Shown here piece by piece: positions 9,989-17,494 of a stretch of 37,044 bases of DNA. Source of the stretch: Acidimicrobiaceae bacterium (GTDB lineage Bacteria; Actinomycetota; Acidimicrobiia; Acidimicrobiales; RAAP-2). The first letter of the stretch is position 1; each line of letters begins with the position of its first letter. The translations under genes were made by a program, and so were the position numbers. The DNA lies in NCBI GenBank assembly GCA_003141095.1, contig PLKM01000054.1, positions 1 through 37,044 on the forward strand, given 5' to 3'. The notes below the pieces were generated by a model, which did not search any database, was not told the origin of the DNA, and saw only the letters and a program-made list of their open reading frames with translations.

Positions 9989-11101
9989 CTATCGGGTGTG
10001 GTAATCGAACGACGCGATCACCGCGCCCGCATCAACGTGCGAGCCCTTGCCAATAACCACGAATGACTTGACGAGGGCGTCATCGCCAATGGTGGCGTCG
10101 ATCGCTTCGACGGTGCCGACCACGGCGTTTCTTCCCACGTGGCAGTTGGTCAGGTTCGCGTTAGGCCCGATCTGGGTACCTTGCTCGATCACGCAGCGAC
10201 CCTTCAGGATCGTGCCCGGCAGCAGCGACACGTCCGGCTCGATCTGCACATCGGCGTCGATATAGGTCTGGACGGGGTCCCACATGGTCACGCCCGACTT
10301 CATCCAGTTCTCGTTGATTCGCTCGCGCAGCGCGGCTTCGGCTCGGGCGAGTTGGGCCCGGTCGTTCACGCCGTACGCTTCGCTCGGGTCTTCGAGCAGC
10401 ATGGCGCTCGTCAGGTGACCAGCGTCGTGCAGTGCGGAGACGAGATCGGTCAGGTAGTACTCATTTTGGGAGTTTTGGCGGCCAATCAGCCGTAACGCGG
10501 GTCCCAGGAGGCTTTCACGCACCACCATCATCGAGGTATTGACTTCGGTGATGGCCTTCTCTTCGAGGGTCGCGTCGCGCTCTTCCACGATTCGAGCGAC
10601 CGTCCCGTCTTTGGCGTACACAATGCGCCCGTAACCAAAGGGGTTCTCGAGGTTCGCGGTCAGCACCGTCAAGGCGGCCTGGCTTTCGCGGTGGTGCGCG
10701 AGGAGCTCTCCTATGGTGCTGTGGCGAAGCAGCGGGGTGTCGCCCGGGAGAATCAAGACGTCACCGTCAGTGTCACCAATCTCGTCGCCGATGGTCGGAA
10801 GGGCCACCGACACCGCGTGACCGGTGCCCAACTGCTCGGACTGTTCGACGAAGCTCAGATGGGCGTCGGTGCGACTGCGTTCCTTCAAGGCCGTTTCGAC
10901 CCAGGTCGCACCTTGACCCACCACGACAATGGTGGCACGAACCTCGTCCTGCGCCGCGGCGTCGAGCAGGTACATCACCATTGGCCGTCCGCAAAGATGG
11001 TGAAGGGGCTTCGGACGCGATGAACGCATCCTCGTTCCCTCGCCCGCAGCGAGCACCACAACGCAAGTTGGTCGAGTCACCCTTCCATCTTTAGCAGCCA
11101 T
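9989..11101 (-). CDS. glmU: GlmU-type N-acetylglucosamine-1-phosphate uridyltransferase with truncated acetyltransferase domain
   Basis: 370 residues against roughly 450-490 for full GlmU. The N-terminal uridyltransferase half (about 1-235) is intact: VVVLAAGEGTRM, EQLGTGHAV, LILPGDTPLL, NPFGYGRIV, NEYYLTD and GVNDRAQL. It then has a linker helix and the beginning of the left-handed beta helix (VTMWDPVQTYIDADV to GTVEAIDATIGDDALVKSF), but stops at FDYHTR. The region that in E. coli GlmU holds Arg333, Lys351, His363 and the following Tyr/Asn/Lys residues is either altered (VVIGKG where the LRPG segment should be) or absent. Only 15 nt separate the stop from prsA, so a frameshifted remainder cannot be hidden there. 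The uridyltransferase role in UDP-GlcNAc synthesis is well supported. Acetyltransferase activity is not. Confidence 0.9.
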   Translation of the reverse strand: MAAKDGRVTRPTCVVVLAAGEGTRMRSSRPKPLHHLCGRPMVMYLLDAAAQDEVRATIVVVGQGATWVETALKERSRTDAHLSFVEQSEQLGTGHAVSVALPTIGDEIGDTDGDVLILPGDTPLLRHSTIGELLAHHRESQAALTVLTANLENPFGYGRIVYAKDGTVARIVEERDATLEEKAITEVNTSMMVVRESLLGPALRLIGRQNSQNEYYLTDLVSALHDAGHLTSAMLLEDPSEAYGVNDRAQLARAEAALRERINENWMKSGVTMWDPVQTYIDADVQIEPDVSLLPGTILKGRCVIEQGTQIGPNANLTNCHVGRNAVVGTVEAIDATIGDDALVKSFVVIGKGSHVDAGAVIASFDYHTR

Positions 11102-11105
11102 CTTC

Positions 11106-11119
11106 TACGATGCAAAATA
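11106..11119 (+). promoter_or_regulatory. Possible -10 element for a leaderless transcript of the alpha/beta hydrolase
   Basis: TACGAT at 11106-11111 resembles a sigma-70 -10 box and lies 7 nt before the in-frame ATG at 11119, so transcription could begin at or next to that codon. The -35 region (near 11083-11088, TTCCAT) is weak and lies inside the glmU reading frame. Leaderless mRNAs are common in actinobacteria. The assignment rests on spacing only. Confidence 0.3.
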
Positions 11120-12006
11120 TGACTGATTCCGTGTACGACGAGTTTGCCCTTTTCCAAGAGAACCTGAGCGAGTGGGACCTCGACGTGCCCATCCCGCCGG
11201 TTCGACGCTTCTTCGTGGCGGTCGATGGTCTTCGTCAACTGAGCGGTCTCCAGTGGGGTGACGGTGCGCCCGAGCTGGTGCTCGTGCACGGTGGCGCACA
11301 GAACGCCCACACCTACGACACGGTCGCGCTGGCGATGCAGCGTCCCCTCGTCGCCCTCGACCTTCCGGGCCACGGACACTCCGACGGCTCCCCGTACGGC
11401 GGATCGGCCGTGATGAGCCACGCGAGTGACGTCATCCGCGCGCTGGAGCAACTGCTCGACGGTCCCCGGCCCCTCGTGGGCATGTCCCTCGGGGGCCTCG
11501 TGTCGCTGGTGGTCGCCCACGAGCGCCCCGATCTGGTGAGCGCGCTGGTCTTGATCGACATCACCCCAGGGGTCAACGCCGACAAGGCGAAACACATCAC
11601 CGACTTCGTGAACGGGCCGACCTCGTTTGATGACTTTGACGCGCTGCTCGCACGGACCGTGGCGCACAATCCCACGCGCACGGTGTCCTCGCTGCGGCGC
11701 GGCATCTTGCACAACGCCCTCCAGCGCAGCGACGGCACGTGGGTCTGGCGCCACCAGCAACACCCGAAGTCCGAGCTCGTCGCTCCGCAGGTGAGCGACC
11801 TGTGGGCCACGCTCGAAGAGTTGACGATGCCCGTCACGCTGGTGCGCGCAATGGCCGCGGGCTCGGTGGTGGACGACGAGGACGAGGCCGAGTTTCTGCG
11901 CCGGTGCCCCCACGCGACGATCGTGCACGTGGCGAAGGCGGGCCATTCGATCCAGGGCGACGCCCCGCTCGAGCTCGCCGCCCTCTTGAATCGCTTCTGC
12001 CCCTAG
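11110..12006 (+). CDS. Alpha/beta hydrolase
   Basis: 298-residue cytosolic alpha/beta-hydrolase-fold enzyme of unknown substrate. The oxyanion-hole strand VLVHGGAQNAHTYD, the nucleophile elbow GMSLGGL (Ser in G-x-S-x-G) and the late catalytic His in AKAGHSIQGDAP are all present. A Ser-His-Asp triad is likely, with the acid in the VVDDEDEAEF segment. The first ATG is at 11110. A second in-frame ATG at 11119 is a good alternative because a -10-like TACGAT precedes it. The gene is head to head with glmU, only 8 nt between the outermost starts, and ends 6 nt before the 3' end of the opposing tRNA-Gln. Nothing around it defines a substrate, and assignment to esterase, lipase or C-C hydrolase would be a guess. 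Confidence 0.88.
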   Translation: MQNMTDSVYDEFALFQENLSEWDLDVPIPPVRRFFVAVDGLRQLSGLQWGDGAPELVLVHGGAQNAHTYDTVALAMQRPLVALDLPGHGHSDGSPYGGSAVMSHASDVIRALEQLLDGPRPLVGMSLGGLVSLVVAHERPDLVSALVLIDITPGVNADKAKHITDFVNGPTSFDDFDALLARTVAHNPTRTVSSLRRGILHNALQRSDGTWVWRHQQHPKSELVAPQVSDLWATLEELTMPVTLVRAMAAGSVVDDEDEAEFLRRCPHATIVHVAKAGHSIQGDAPLELAALLNRFCP

Positions 12007-12012
12007 AGCTCT

Positions 12013-12088
12013 TGGCTGGCGGGGGAGGGCTCGAACCTCCAACCTACGGATTCAAAGTCCGGCGTTCTGCCAATTGAACTACCCGCCA
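12013..12088 (-). tRNA. tRNA-Gln (anticodon UUG), CCA encoded
   Basis: The minus strand folds as a 76-nt cloverleaf including an encoded CCA. The acceptor stem pairs TGGCGGG with CCCGCCA without mismatch, the discriminator base is G, the T arm contains GGTTCGAACCC, and the anticodon loop reads CTTTGAA, giving UUG. A 7-bp acceptor beginning with U-A is a usual feature of bacterial tRNA-Gln. It lies just upstream of the glmU/hydrolase pair, and a tRNA-Gln near glmU is, from memory, common in actinobacteria. Confidence 0.97.
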
Positions 12089-12166
12089 CTGCGTTTACTG
12101 CGACAATCTTCAGAGATTCTTAGCGAATGACTTGTGAAGGTTAATACCAACCAGCAACACTAGAGC

Positions 12167-12183
12167 CTGTAACCAATGTACAG
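12167..12183. promoter_or_regulatory. Dyad CTGTA-N7-TACAG upstream of the response regulator
   Basis: A short perfect dyad (5-bp arms, 7-nt spacer) lies 11 nt before the GTG of the response regulator at 12195, in the 106-nt gap shared with the divergent tRNA-Gln. OmpR-type regulators often bind near their own promoter, so this could be an autoregulatory site. Such short arms also occur by chance. Confidence 0.25.
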
Positions 12184-12194
12184 AAAGCCGCGCC

Positions 12195-12896
12195 GTGACC
12201 ACAGTTCCGACCCCAAACTCCTACATCGCCATCGTCGATGACGACGGCGCCATCCGCACGGCCCTCGGGCGGGCGCTTCGCATGGAGAACTACGACGTCG
12301 AGCTCTTCGAAGACGGCACCAGCGCGCTGAAATCCATCCAACTTCGAGCGCCCGACGCCATCGTCCTCGACCTCCAGCTCCCCGACATCGACGGGCTGGA
12401 GATCTGCCGTCGAATCCGGCGCGCCGGCGACGCCACGCCCATCCTCATGCTGACGGCCAGAGACGCCGTGAACGACCGTGTCGAGGGACTCGACGTTGGG
12501 GCCGACGACTACCTCGTGAAGCCGTTTGATCTCGCCGAGTTGCTCGCGCGACTGCGCGCGCTGCTGCGACGGCGCGGCGTGGGCGAAGGTGACGAGTCGG
12601 TGCTGCGCTTCGAGGACCTGACGCTCAACCCCCACACTCGCGAGGTCCACCGGGCTGCTCGCAGCATCGAGCTCACGAAGATTGAATTTGACCTTCTCGA
12701 GCTCTTCTTGCAGCACCCCCGTCAAGTACTGACCCGCGACCAGATCCTCGACCTCGTGTGGGGCTACAACTTCGACTCGGGCACGAACTCGCTCGCTGTC
12801 TACATTGGCTACCTGCGCCGTAAGTTGGAAGAGGGCAGCGAGACCCGACTCATCCAAACCGTTCGCGGTGTGGGCTACGCGCTTCGCCAGTCGTGA
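12195..12896 (+). CDS. OmpR-family response regulator (MprA-like)
   Basis: 233-residue DNA-binding response regulator. The receiver domain (about 10-125) has the acidic pocket VDDDG at 14-18, the phospho-acceptor Asp59 in IVLDLQLPD, the conserved Thr in MLTARDA and Lys109 in LVKPFD. The C-terminal winged helix (about 140-233) has the OmpR signature ending VWGYNFDSGTNSLAVYIGYLR and IQTVRGVGYALR. Its stop overlaps the start of the sensor kinase by GTGA (12893-12896), so the pair is co-translated. It resembles MprA/TcrA-type actinobacterial regulators in overall sequence. Since the redox genes follow on the same strand, it may control them, but no target site is proven. Confidence 0.95.
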   Translation: MTTVPTPNSYIAIVDDDGAIRTALGRALRMENYDVELFEDGTSALKSIQLRAPDAIVLDLQLPDIDGLEICRRIRRAGDATPILMLTARDAVNDRVEGLDVGADDYLVKPFDLAELLARLRALLRRRGVGEGDESVLRFEDLTLNPHTREVHRAARSIELTKIEFDLLELFLQHPRQVLTRDQILDLVWGYNFDSGTNSLAVYIGYLRRKLEEGSETRLIQTVRGVGYALRQS

Positions 12897-14239
12897 CCTT
12901 TCGCAGCCGCGTCATCGCGGCAACCGTCTCCGCGGCGGCGCTCGCGGTCGTGCTGGCGTGCTTCGCGTCCTATCTCACCACCCGCGACGCAATCCTGCAC
13001 TCGGTGGACGAGTCACTCGTCCAGCAGTCCCAACGCCCCATCTCAGGCGATGGTAGCGACGACCACATCCTCGGCTCATTCAACGAACTGGTCCTCGCCA
13101 ACGGCCAGACGGAACCGACGACCGGCGTGCCCATCGACGCGACGATCCGTGACTACGCCAAGGGCAAATCGGGCCAGTTGCTGCGCACCGTGGAGATCCA
13201 CGGTCAGTCCTATCGCGAGCTCATCCTCGGCCTGCCGGCGAAGTCGCTCGTGAGTTGCTCGGCCGGTATTTGCGAGGTGCCCACCACGTCGGCCGAGATC
13301 TACGTCGTGAACGTCACTGGTCAGGTCACAGAACTCAAGAACCTCGTGCGCACCCTGCTGCTCGTGGCCGCGGGCGGCCTGCTGCTCGCGCTGGCGCTCG
13401 GCTTCATGCTCGCTCGCGGGGCGCTGCACCCGCTCGAGCAAGTCACCAACGAGATCGAATCGATCACCGAGACGAGCGACATGCGTCGCCGACTCGATGA
13501 GGGCGACGCCGACGAACTGGGGCGACTTCGTCGGGTGTTCAACCGACTCCTCACGTCGGTCGAGAACAGCCAGAGCCTCCAGCGCCAACTCGTCGTCGAC
13601 GCCAGCCACGAGCTGCGCACCCCGCTCACGTCGCTTCGCACCAACGCCCAGGTGCTCTCGCGCGCGAGCGAACTCGATCCCGACGACCTTCACCAACTCA
13701 CCAACGACATGGTCACCCAGGTCGACGAGCTCGCGGCACTCGTCACCGACCTCGGCGAACTCGCGCGCGGAGAGCGCAGTGAAGGAGCCATTGTCGCGTT
13801 GCGCCTCGACGAGTGCGTGGACGAGTGCGTGGACACCGCCCGTACGTATGCTCGGATCAAGGACATCTCGATCGACGCCACCGTTGAACCCTCGACGGTC
13901 GAAGGCCGACGAGACCGGCTCATTCGTGCCACGAGCAACCTTCTGACCAACGCCGTGAAATTCACGCCGAACGGCGGCCAGATTCACGTTGCCTCGTATG
14001 ACGGCACGATCACCGTCAGTGACAGCGGTCCGGGCATCAACGAAGATGACCTGCCCTTCGTCTTTAACCGGTTCTGGCGTTCGGCGTCGTCGCGCTCGCT
14101 GCCCGGTTCCGGGCTGGGCCTCTCCATCGTGGCCCAGGTCGTCGCCGAGTTTCAGGGCACCGTCACGGTTGACCGCGACCCGGTACTTGGGGGTGCCCGT
14201 TTCACGATCACCCTGCCCACCGGCGAATTCGAAGAGTAG
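12893..14239 (+). CDS. Membrane sensor histidine kinase (MprB-like)
   Basis: 448-residue kinase partner of the preceding regulator. It has a first membrane helix at about 8-28, an extracytoplasmic sensor region of about 120 residues with two Cys close together (VSCSAGICEV) that could form a disulfide, a second helix at about 152-172, a HAMP linker, a HisKA domain with phospho-accepting His239 in DASHELRTPLTSL, and a HATPase domain with N box NLLTNAVKF, G1 box DSGPGI and G2 box GSGLGLSI. All catalytic boxes are intact. A 94-nt gap then separates it from the Thr-rich gene. The paired Cys in the sensor domain could couple it to envelope redox state, which would fit the downstream genes (inference). 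Confidence 0.95.
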   Translation: MTFRSRVIAATVSAAALAVVLACFASYLTTRDAILHSVDESLVQQSQRPISGDGSDDHILGSFNELVLANGQTEPTTGVPIDATIRDYAKGKSGQLLRTVEIHGQSYRELILGLPAKSLVSCSAGICEVPTTSAEIYVVNVTGQVTELKNLVRTLLLVAAGGLLLALALGFMLARGALHPLEQVTNEIESITETSDMRRRLDEGDADELGRLRRVFNRLLTSVENSQSLQRQLVVDASHELRTPLTSLRTNAQVLSRASELDPDDLHQLTNDMVTQVDELAALVTDLGELARGERSEGAIVALRLDECVDECVDTARTYARIKDISIDATVEPSTVEGRRDRLIRATSNLLTNAVKFTPNGGQIHVASYDGTITVSDSGPGINEDDLPFVFNRFWRSASSRSLPGSGLGLSIVAQVVAEFQGTVTVDRDPVLGGARFTITLPTGEFEE

Positions 14240-14333
14240 TCAACTCTTCTCGTTGTCTCGTTGTCGATTTTCTTAGGGAGCGATTGCCCACGCCTTAGTT
14301 GGCCGTGCCAGACTTTCAACAGTAAAAAACTCT

Positions 14334-14654
14334 ATGAGCCCCTCCACGAGAACCCCCCAGCAACGCGACCGCCGTTTCGCGCGAGTACGTCACTTGACCA
14401 CGATGATCTTCATCGGTTCGGGCGTCGCGTCGGCCATGTTTGTTGGCTACGCCGCGAGCATCGCCAAACCAACGACGACGACCACGACGCCCACGACCAC
14501 GACGACCCCCACGTCAACCCCTACGAGCACGACAACAACCACCTCGTCGTCGCGGGGCACCCCGACCACGACGTACTCGCCTCCGACCACCGTGCCTGTC
14601 ACCACCACCACGGTCTGCACCACGACCCCGTCGGGCACGACGACCTGCAACTAG
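14334..14654 (+). CDS. Small Thr-rich membrane-anchored protein
   Basis: 106 residues. A basic cytosolic start (about 1-24) precedes one hydrophobic helix at about 25-43 (MIFIGSGVASAMFVGYAAS), followed by about 60 residues made almost wholly of Thr, Ser and Pro, ending with two Cys (VCTTTPSGTTTCN). This is an extracytoplasmic low-complexity stalk, probably glycosylatable. No enzyme domain is visible. In comparable actinobacterial redox clusters the gene in this place commonly encodes a membrane-anchored FMN_bind protein with a similar linker. Here the FMN_bind domain and the D-x-x-(S/T)-G-A-T flavinylation motif are absent. It is 7 nt upstream of apbE and on the same strand, so it is probably co-transcribed. 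The coding strand has a strong ACG/ACC triplet bias, which creates a spurious Val-rich frame on the other strand. Confidence 0.7.
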   Translation: MSPSTRTPQQRDRRFARVRHLTTMIFIGSGVASAMFVGYAASIAKPTTTTTTPTTTTTPTSTPTSTTTTTSSSRGTPTTTYSPPTTVPVTTTTVCTTTPSGTTTCN

Positions 14655-14661
14655 GCGCACG

Positions 14662-15564
14662 ATGAACTTCAACATCTGGGGCCTCACCGGCTCACTCAGC
14701 ACGGAACACGAATCTCAGATGCCCTTCGCCGAAGAACGACTCTGGCATCGGATCGACGAATTCGACGCCGCGTGCAATCGATTCCGCTCGGACTCGGAGA
14801 TCTCTCGATTGAACTCGATACACGGAGAGCCCGTCGTCGTGAGCAACACGCTCGCGCTCGCGCTCGACGCCGCGCTGCAGGCCGCCGCCGCTACGGACGG
14901 TCTTTGCGACCCCACGGTGCTCGACTCGCTTCTCGCGTTAGGTTACGACCGCGACTACGACGAGCTCGTGCGACGAGTCGACACGGTGGCGGCGGTGACG
15001 AAACCCTCCCCCGGGCCCGCCGCAATCACCTTCAACCGAGAACGCCACACCGTCGAACTCGCCCCGGGATGCCGACTAGACCTGGGTGCCAGCGCGAAGG
15101 CGCTCGTCGCTGACCTGGTCGCCAACGACGTCGCTGCTTTTGGAGGGGTGGTGGTCGAGCTTGGCGGCGACGTCGCCCTGCGAGGACGCGGGCCCCTCGG
15201 ACCTTGGGTCGTGGGCGTGTCCGATTCGCTCGCCATCTCGGGTCGCGAGCCTCGAGTCAGCTTTACCAATGGGGGAATTGCCACGTCGTCGACAACCACT
15301 CGCACCTGGACCGCGAGCGGACAGACCGTTAATCACATCATTGATCCGCGAACTGGCTCGTGCGCCAAGGGGGCCTTCGCCACGGTGACCGTGAGTGCGG
15401 CAACGTGCGTCATCGCCAATGCCTTCGCGACCGCTGCCCTCTTGTGGGACGAGGAAGCCGGGTTCCACATTGCCCAGGCTGGATGGTCCGGCCGCCTCGT
15501 TCGCCACGACGGTAGCGTCGAATTCGTAGGGGGCTGGCCCCATGAAGAAACGTTGATCCCTTGA
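14662..15564 (+). CDS. apbE: ApbE-type FAD:protein FMN transferase
   Basis: Transfers FMN from FAD to a Thr/Ser of a target flavoprotein, with Mg2+. The 300-residue product carries the family signatures CNRFRSDSEISRLN, the core DLGASAKALVADLV (canonical DLGG.AKG), VVELGGDVALRG, TNGGIATSSTTTRTW and NHIIDPRTGSCAKG. There is no signal peptide or lipobox, so this is a cytosolic form, typical of actinobacteria. The start chosen is the ATG at 14662, where homology begins. Upstream in-frame codons run through the Thr-rich gene in another frame and are not real. Its stop overlaps the next gene start by TTGA (15561-15564). The substrate protein is not obvious in this window. Confidence 0.92.
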   Translation: MNFNIWGLTGSLSTEHESQMPFAEERLWHRIDEFDAACNRFRSDSEISRLNSIHGEPVVVSNTLALALDAALQAAAATDGLCDPTVLDSLLALGYDRDYDELVRRVDTVAAVTKPSPGPAAITFNRERHTVELAPGCRLDLGASAKALVADLVANDVAAFGGVVVELGGDVALRGRGPLGPWVVGVSDSLAISGREPRVSFTNGGIATSSTTTRTWTASGQTVNHIIDPRTGSCAKGAFATVTVSAATCVIANAFATAALLWDEEAGFHIAQAGWSGRLVRHDGSVEFVGGWPHEETLIP

Positions 15565-16220
15565 TTGCTCTCACCACGCCGTACCTTTGGTACACGACAC
15601 GAGCGACCGGCATAGTCGCGCTCATCCTCTTCACCATGGTGGTGTCGCTCGGAACGCTGGTCGCCAATCGCATCGGTGGAACCATCGTCGGCCGGTTCGA
15701 GATCAACGAACTCCACCGATCGCTCTCCATGGTGGCGCTGACCTTCCTCGCGATTCACATCCTCACGACGGTGATGGACAGTTACGTCCCGACCGGACTC
15801 ATTTCGGCGTTCGTACCCATGACGTCGGACTTCAAGCGCGTCGGCGTCGCAATTGGCGCAGTCGCGTTCGATCTGATCCTGGCGGTGTGGATTTCGAGTC
15901 TGCTGAAACTTCGAATAGCCAATACCTCGTGGCGCTTCATCCACTGGTTCAGCTGGCTCGGCTTTACGACCGCCCTCGTACACGCCTACATGACCGGGAC
16001 CGACAGTCGAACTGGCATCGGACTCGTGCTCGTCGCGACCTGCGGTGCGGTGGTCGCGGCCGCCGCGCTGTGGCGCTTCTTTGGTCGCCCGACCCGAGCG
16101 GCGGGAAGAACGGCGCTGTCGCCACTGGCGACGTCGAAGGACCCCGTTCGCGCGACCTCCGATGCGCCCAGGCCCTTTCCCGTCTCACAACGTCCCACGC
16201 GCGAACGGGGTCGGCGATGA
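15561..16220 (+). CDS. Ferric-reductase-like haem-b transmembrane protein
   Basis: 219-residue membrane protein with about six hydrophobic helices at 5-28, 42-65, 90-112, 122-145 and 150-172 and intervening segments. Conserved His lie in ELHRSLSMVALTFLAIH and in FIHWFSWLG...LVHAYMTGTD, the pattern of the ferric reductase-like transmembrane (YedZ/MsrQ-related) fold that ligates two b haems across the membrane. The C-terminal 45 residues are hydrophilic and basic. The start is a TTG overlapping the apbE stop, and the stop overlaps the NuoF-like start by ATGA (16217-16220). It would pass electrons from the cytosolic NADH/ferredoxin side outward. The terminal acceptor is unknown. Confidence 0.85.
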   Translation: MIALTTPYLWYTTRATGIVALILFTMVVSLGTLVANRIGGTIVGRFEINELHRSLSMVALTFLAIHILTTVMDSYVPTGLISAFVPMTSDFKRVGVAIGAVAFDLILAVWISSLLKLRIANTSWRFIHWFSWLGFTTALVHAYMTGTDSRTGIGLVLVATCGAVVAAAALWRFFGRPTRAAGRTALSPLATSKDPVRATSDAPRPFPVSQRPTRERGRR

Positions 16221-17494
16221 TTGACCCCCACTCGCTGCCGCGTCTGATGCACGCGACCTCGGAGCGTCCGCTCACCTTGGCTCAACACGAAACGGCCTTC
16301 GCGTCAACCTCGCCCGTCACGTCGCTGTTAGAAGAGCTGGAGGCGTCGGGCCTTACGGGACGGGGCGGGGCCGGCTTTCCCACCGGGCGAAAGGCCCGAC
16401 TGCTGCGCGAGCAGCGTGGCCACAACAAGTTCATGGTCGTCAACGCCATGGAGGGCGAACCGGCCTCGCACAAGGACCAGACGCTGCTGAGCGCGAATCC
16501 CCATCTCGTGTTGGACGGTGCGGAGTACCTCGCCTCCATCATTGGAGCCAACAACATCGCCGTGTGCGTCGCTCGCGACAATCCTTCGGTGGTGAATCAC
16601 ATGACGCGCGCCCTCCACGAACGTACGCGGCGAAGCTTGCGCGGACCAAAGCTCGAACTGCACACTCCCCCGTGGCGCTACGTCGCCGGTGAGGAGTCCG
16701 CCCTGGTTCACTGGCTGGACGACAACGAATCGCTGCCGCAGTATCGGCCCAACCGCCCCCACATCTTGAAGATCGGCCACGGTCCCGCTCTCGTGGACAA
16801 CGCCGAAACGTGCGCCAACGTGGGCCTTATCGGGCGATTTGGGGCCCAATGGTACCGAAGTCTCGGCACCGCCGACAACCCCGGAAGCACCCTCGTGTCG
16901 GTGACGGGGGCCGTGGGGCATCCAACGGTGGTGGAAGTCGAGCTCGGCACGCCGCTTCGGGCAATACTGGACACCGCCGGGGCGGACCCCGACCCCCAGG
17001 CGGTGCTCCTGGGCGGCTACGGCGGAAGTTGGCTCAGCGCGTCGCACCTCGACGCCCCCTACGACAACGAGGCCCTGAAGCCTTTCGGGGTCTCGACCGG
17101 CGCGGGGGTCATTGTGGTGCTGCCCAAGAACGCCTGCGGCATCGTTGAGACCCAGCGCGTCGTTCGCTGGATGGCCAACGAGAGCGCGCGCCAGTGCGGC
17201 CCGTGCGCCTTTGGTCTGCCGGCCCTCGCTGAGGACCTCACGCACATCGCCCACCCGTCTCGAGACCCGCAGGGCGCGCGCCAACGGCTGATCGAGCGCT
17301 GCGCCGTGATCGAAGGCCGCGGAGCCTGTCGCCACCCCGACGGCGTCATACGGTTCGTGCGCTCGGCACTCGACGTCTTCGCCGCTGACTTCACCGAGCA
17401 CGTGCACGGCTCGGTCTGCAACGGTTCACGTTCGACCAAGCACTTCGCGAGCGTGCCATCGCTCGAGCGTGAGGAGGAACTCGTATGGGAGTGA
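16217..17494 (+). CDS. NuoF-like NADH dehydrogenase/electron-bifurcation-type flavin and Fe-S subunit
   Basis: 425-residue soluble protein homologous to the 51-kDa (NuoF) subunit of complex I. It shows the FMN/NADH loop GRGGAGFPTGRK at 48-59, NAMEGEPASHKD, the flavin-contact YVAGEESAL and DNAETCANV, an SLBB-type region (VTGAVGHPTVVEVELG, LLGGYGGSWL) and the Fe-S-binding C-terminal domain. In that domain the usual E-S-C-G-x-C-x-P-C reads ESARQCGPC: the first ligand is Ala, leaving Cys327, Cys330 and a later Cys371 (GACRHPDG). It is therefore not a complex I subunit, and no other nuo genes adjoin it. It overlaps genes on both sides (4 nt and 10 nt). A stand-alone NADH oxidoreductase feeding the ferredoxin and haem membrane protein is the best reading. 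Confidence 0.88.
   Translation: MIDPHSLPRLMHATSERPLTLAQHETAFASTSPVTSLLEELEASGLTGRGGAGFPTGRKARLLREQRGHNKFMVVNAMEGEPASHKDQTLLSANPHLVLDGAEYLASIIGANNIAVCVARDNPSVVNHMTRALHERTRRSLRGPKLELHTPPWRYVAGEESALVHWLDDNESLPQYRPNRPHILKIGHGPALVDNAETCANVGLIGRFGAQWYRSLGTADNPGSTLVSVTGAVGHPTVVEVELGTPLRAILDTAGADPDPQAVLLGGYGGSWLSASHLDAPYDNEALKPFGVSTGAGVIVVLPKNACGIVETQRVVRWMANESARQCGPCAFGLPALAEDLTHIAHPSRDPQGARQRLIERCAVIEGRGACRHPDGVIRFVRSALDVFAADFTEHVHGSVCNGSRSTKHFASVPSLEREEELVWE

Noticed and set aside
14334..14654. Thr-rich protein as an FMN_bind flavoprotein
   Set aside because: The protein has no FMN_bind domain and no D-x-x-(S/T)-G-A-T motif. Only the membrane helix and linker resemble those proteins.
14440..14661. 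N-terminal extension of apbE through the Thr-rich gene
   Set aside because: The extension reads the Thr codons in another frame as Arg/Pro repeats. ApbE homology begins at the ATG at 14662.
15587..16216. 210-codon N-terminal extension of the NuoF-like gene
   Set aside because: It overlaps the haem membrane protein in another frame and has no family match. The ATG at 16217, overlapping the previous stop, is the natural start.
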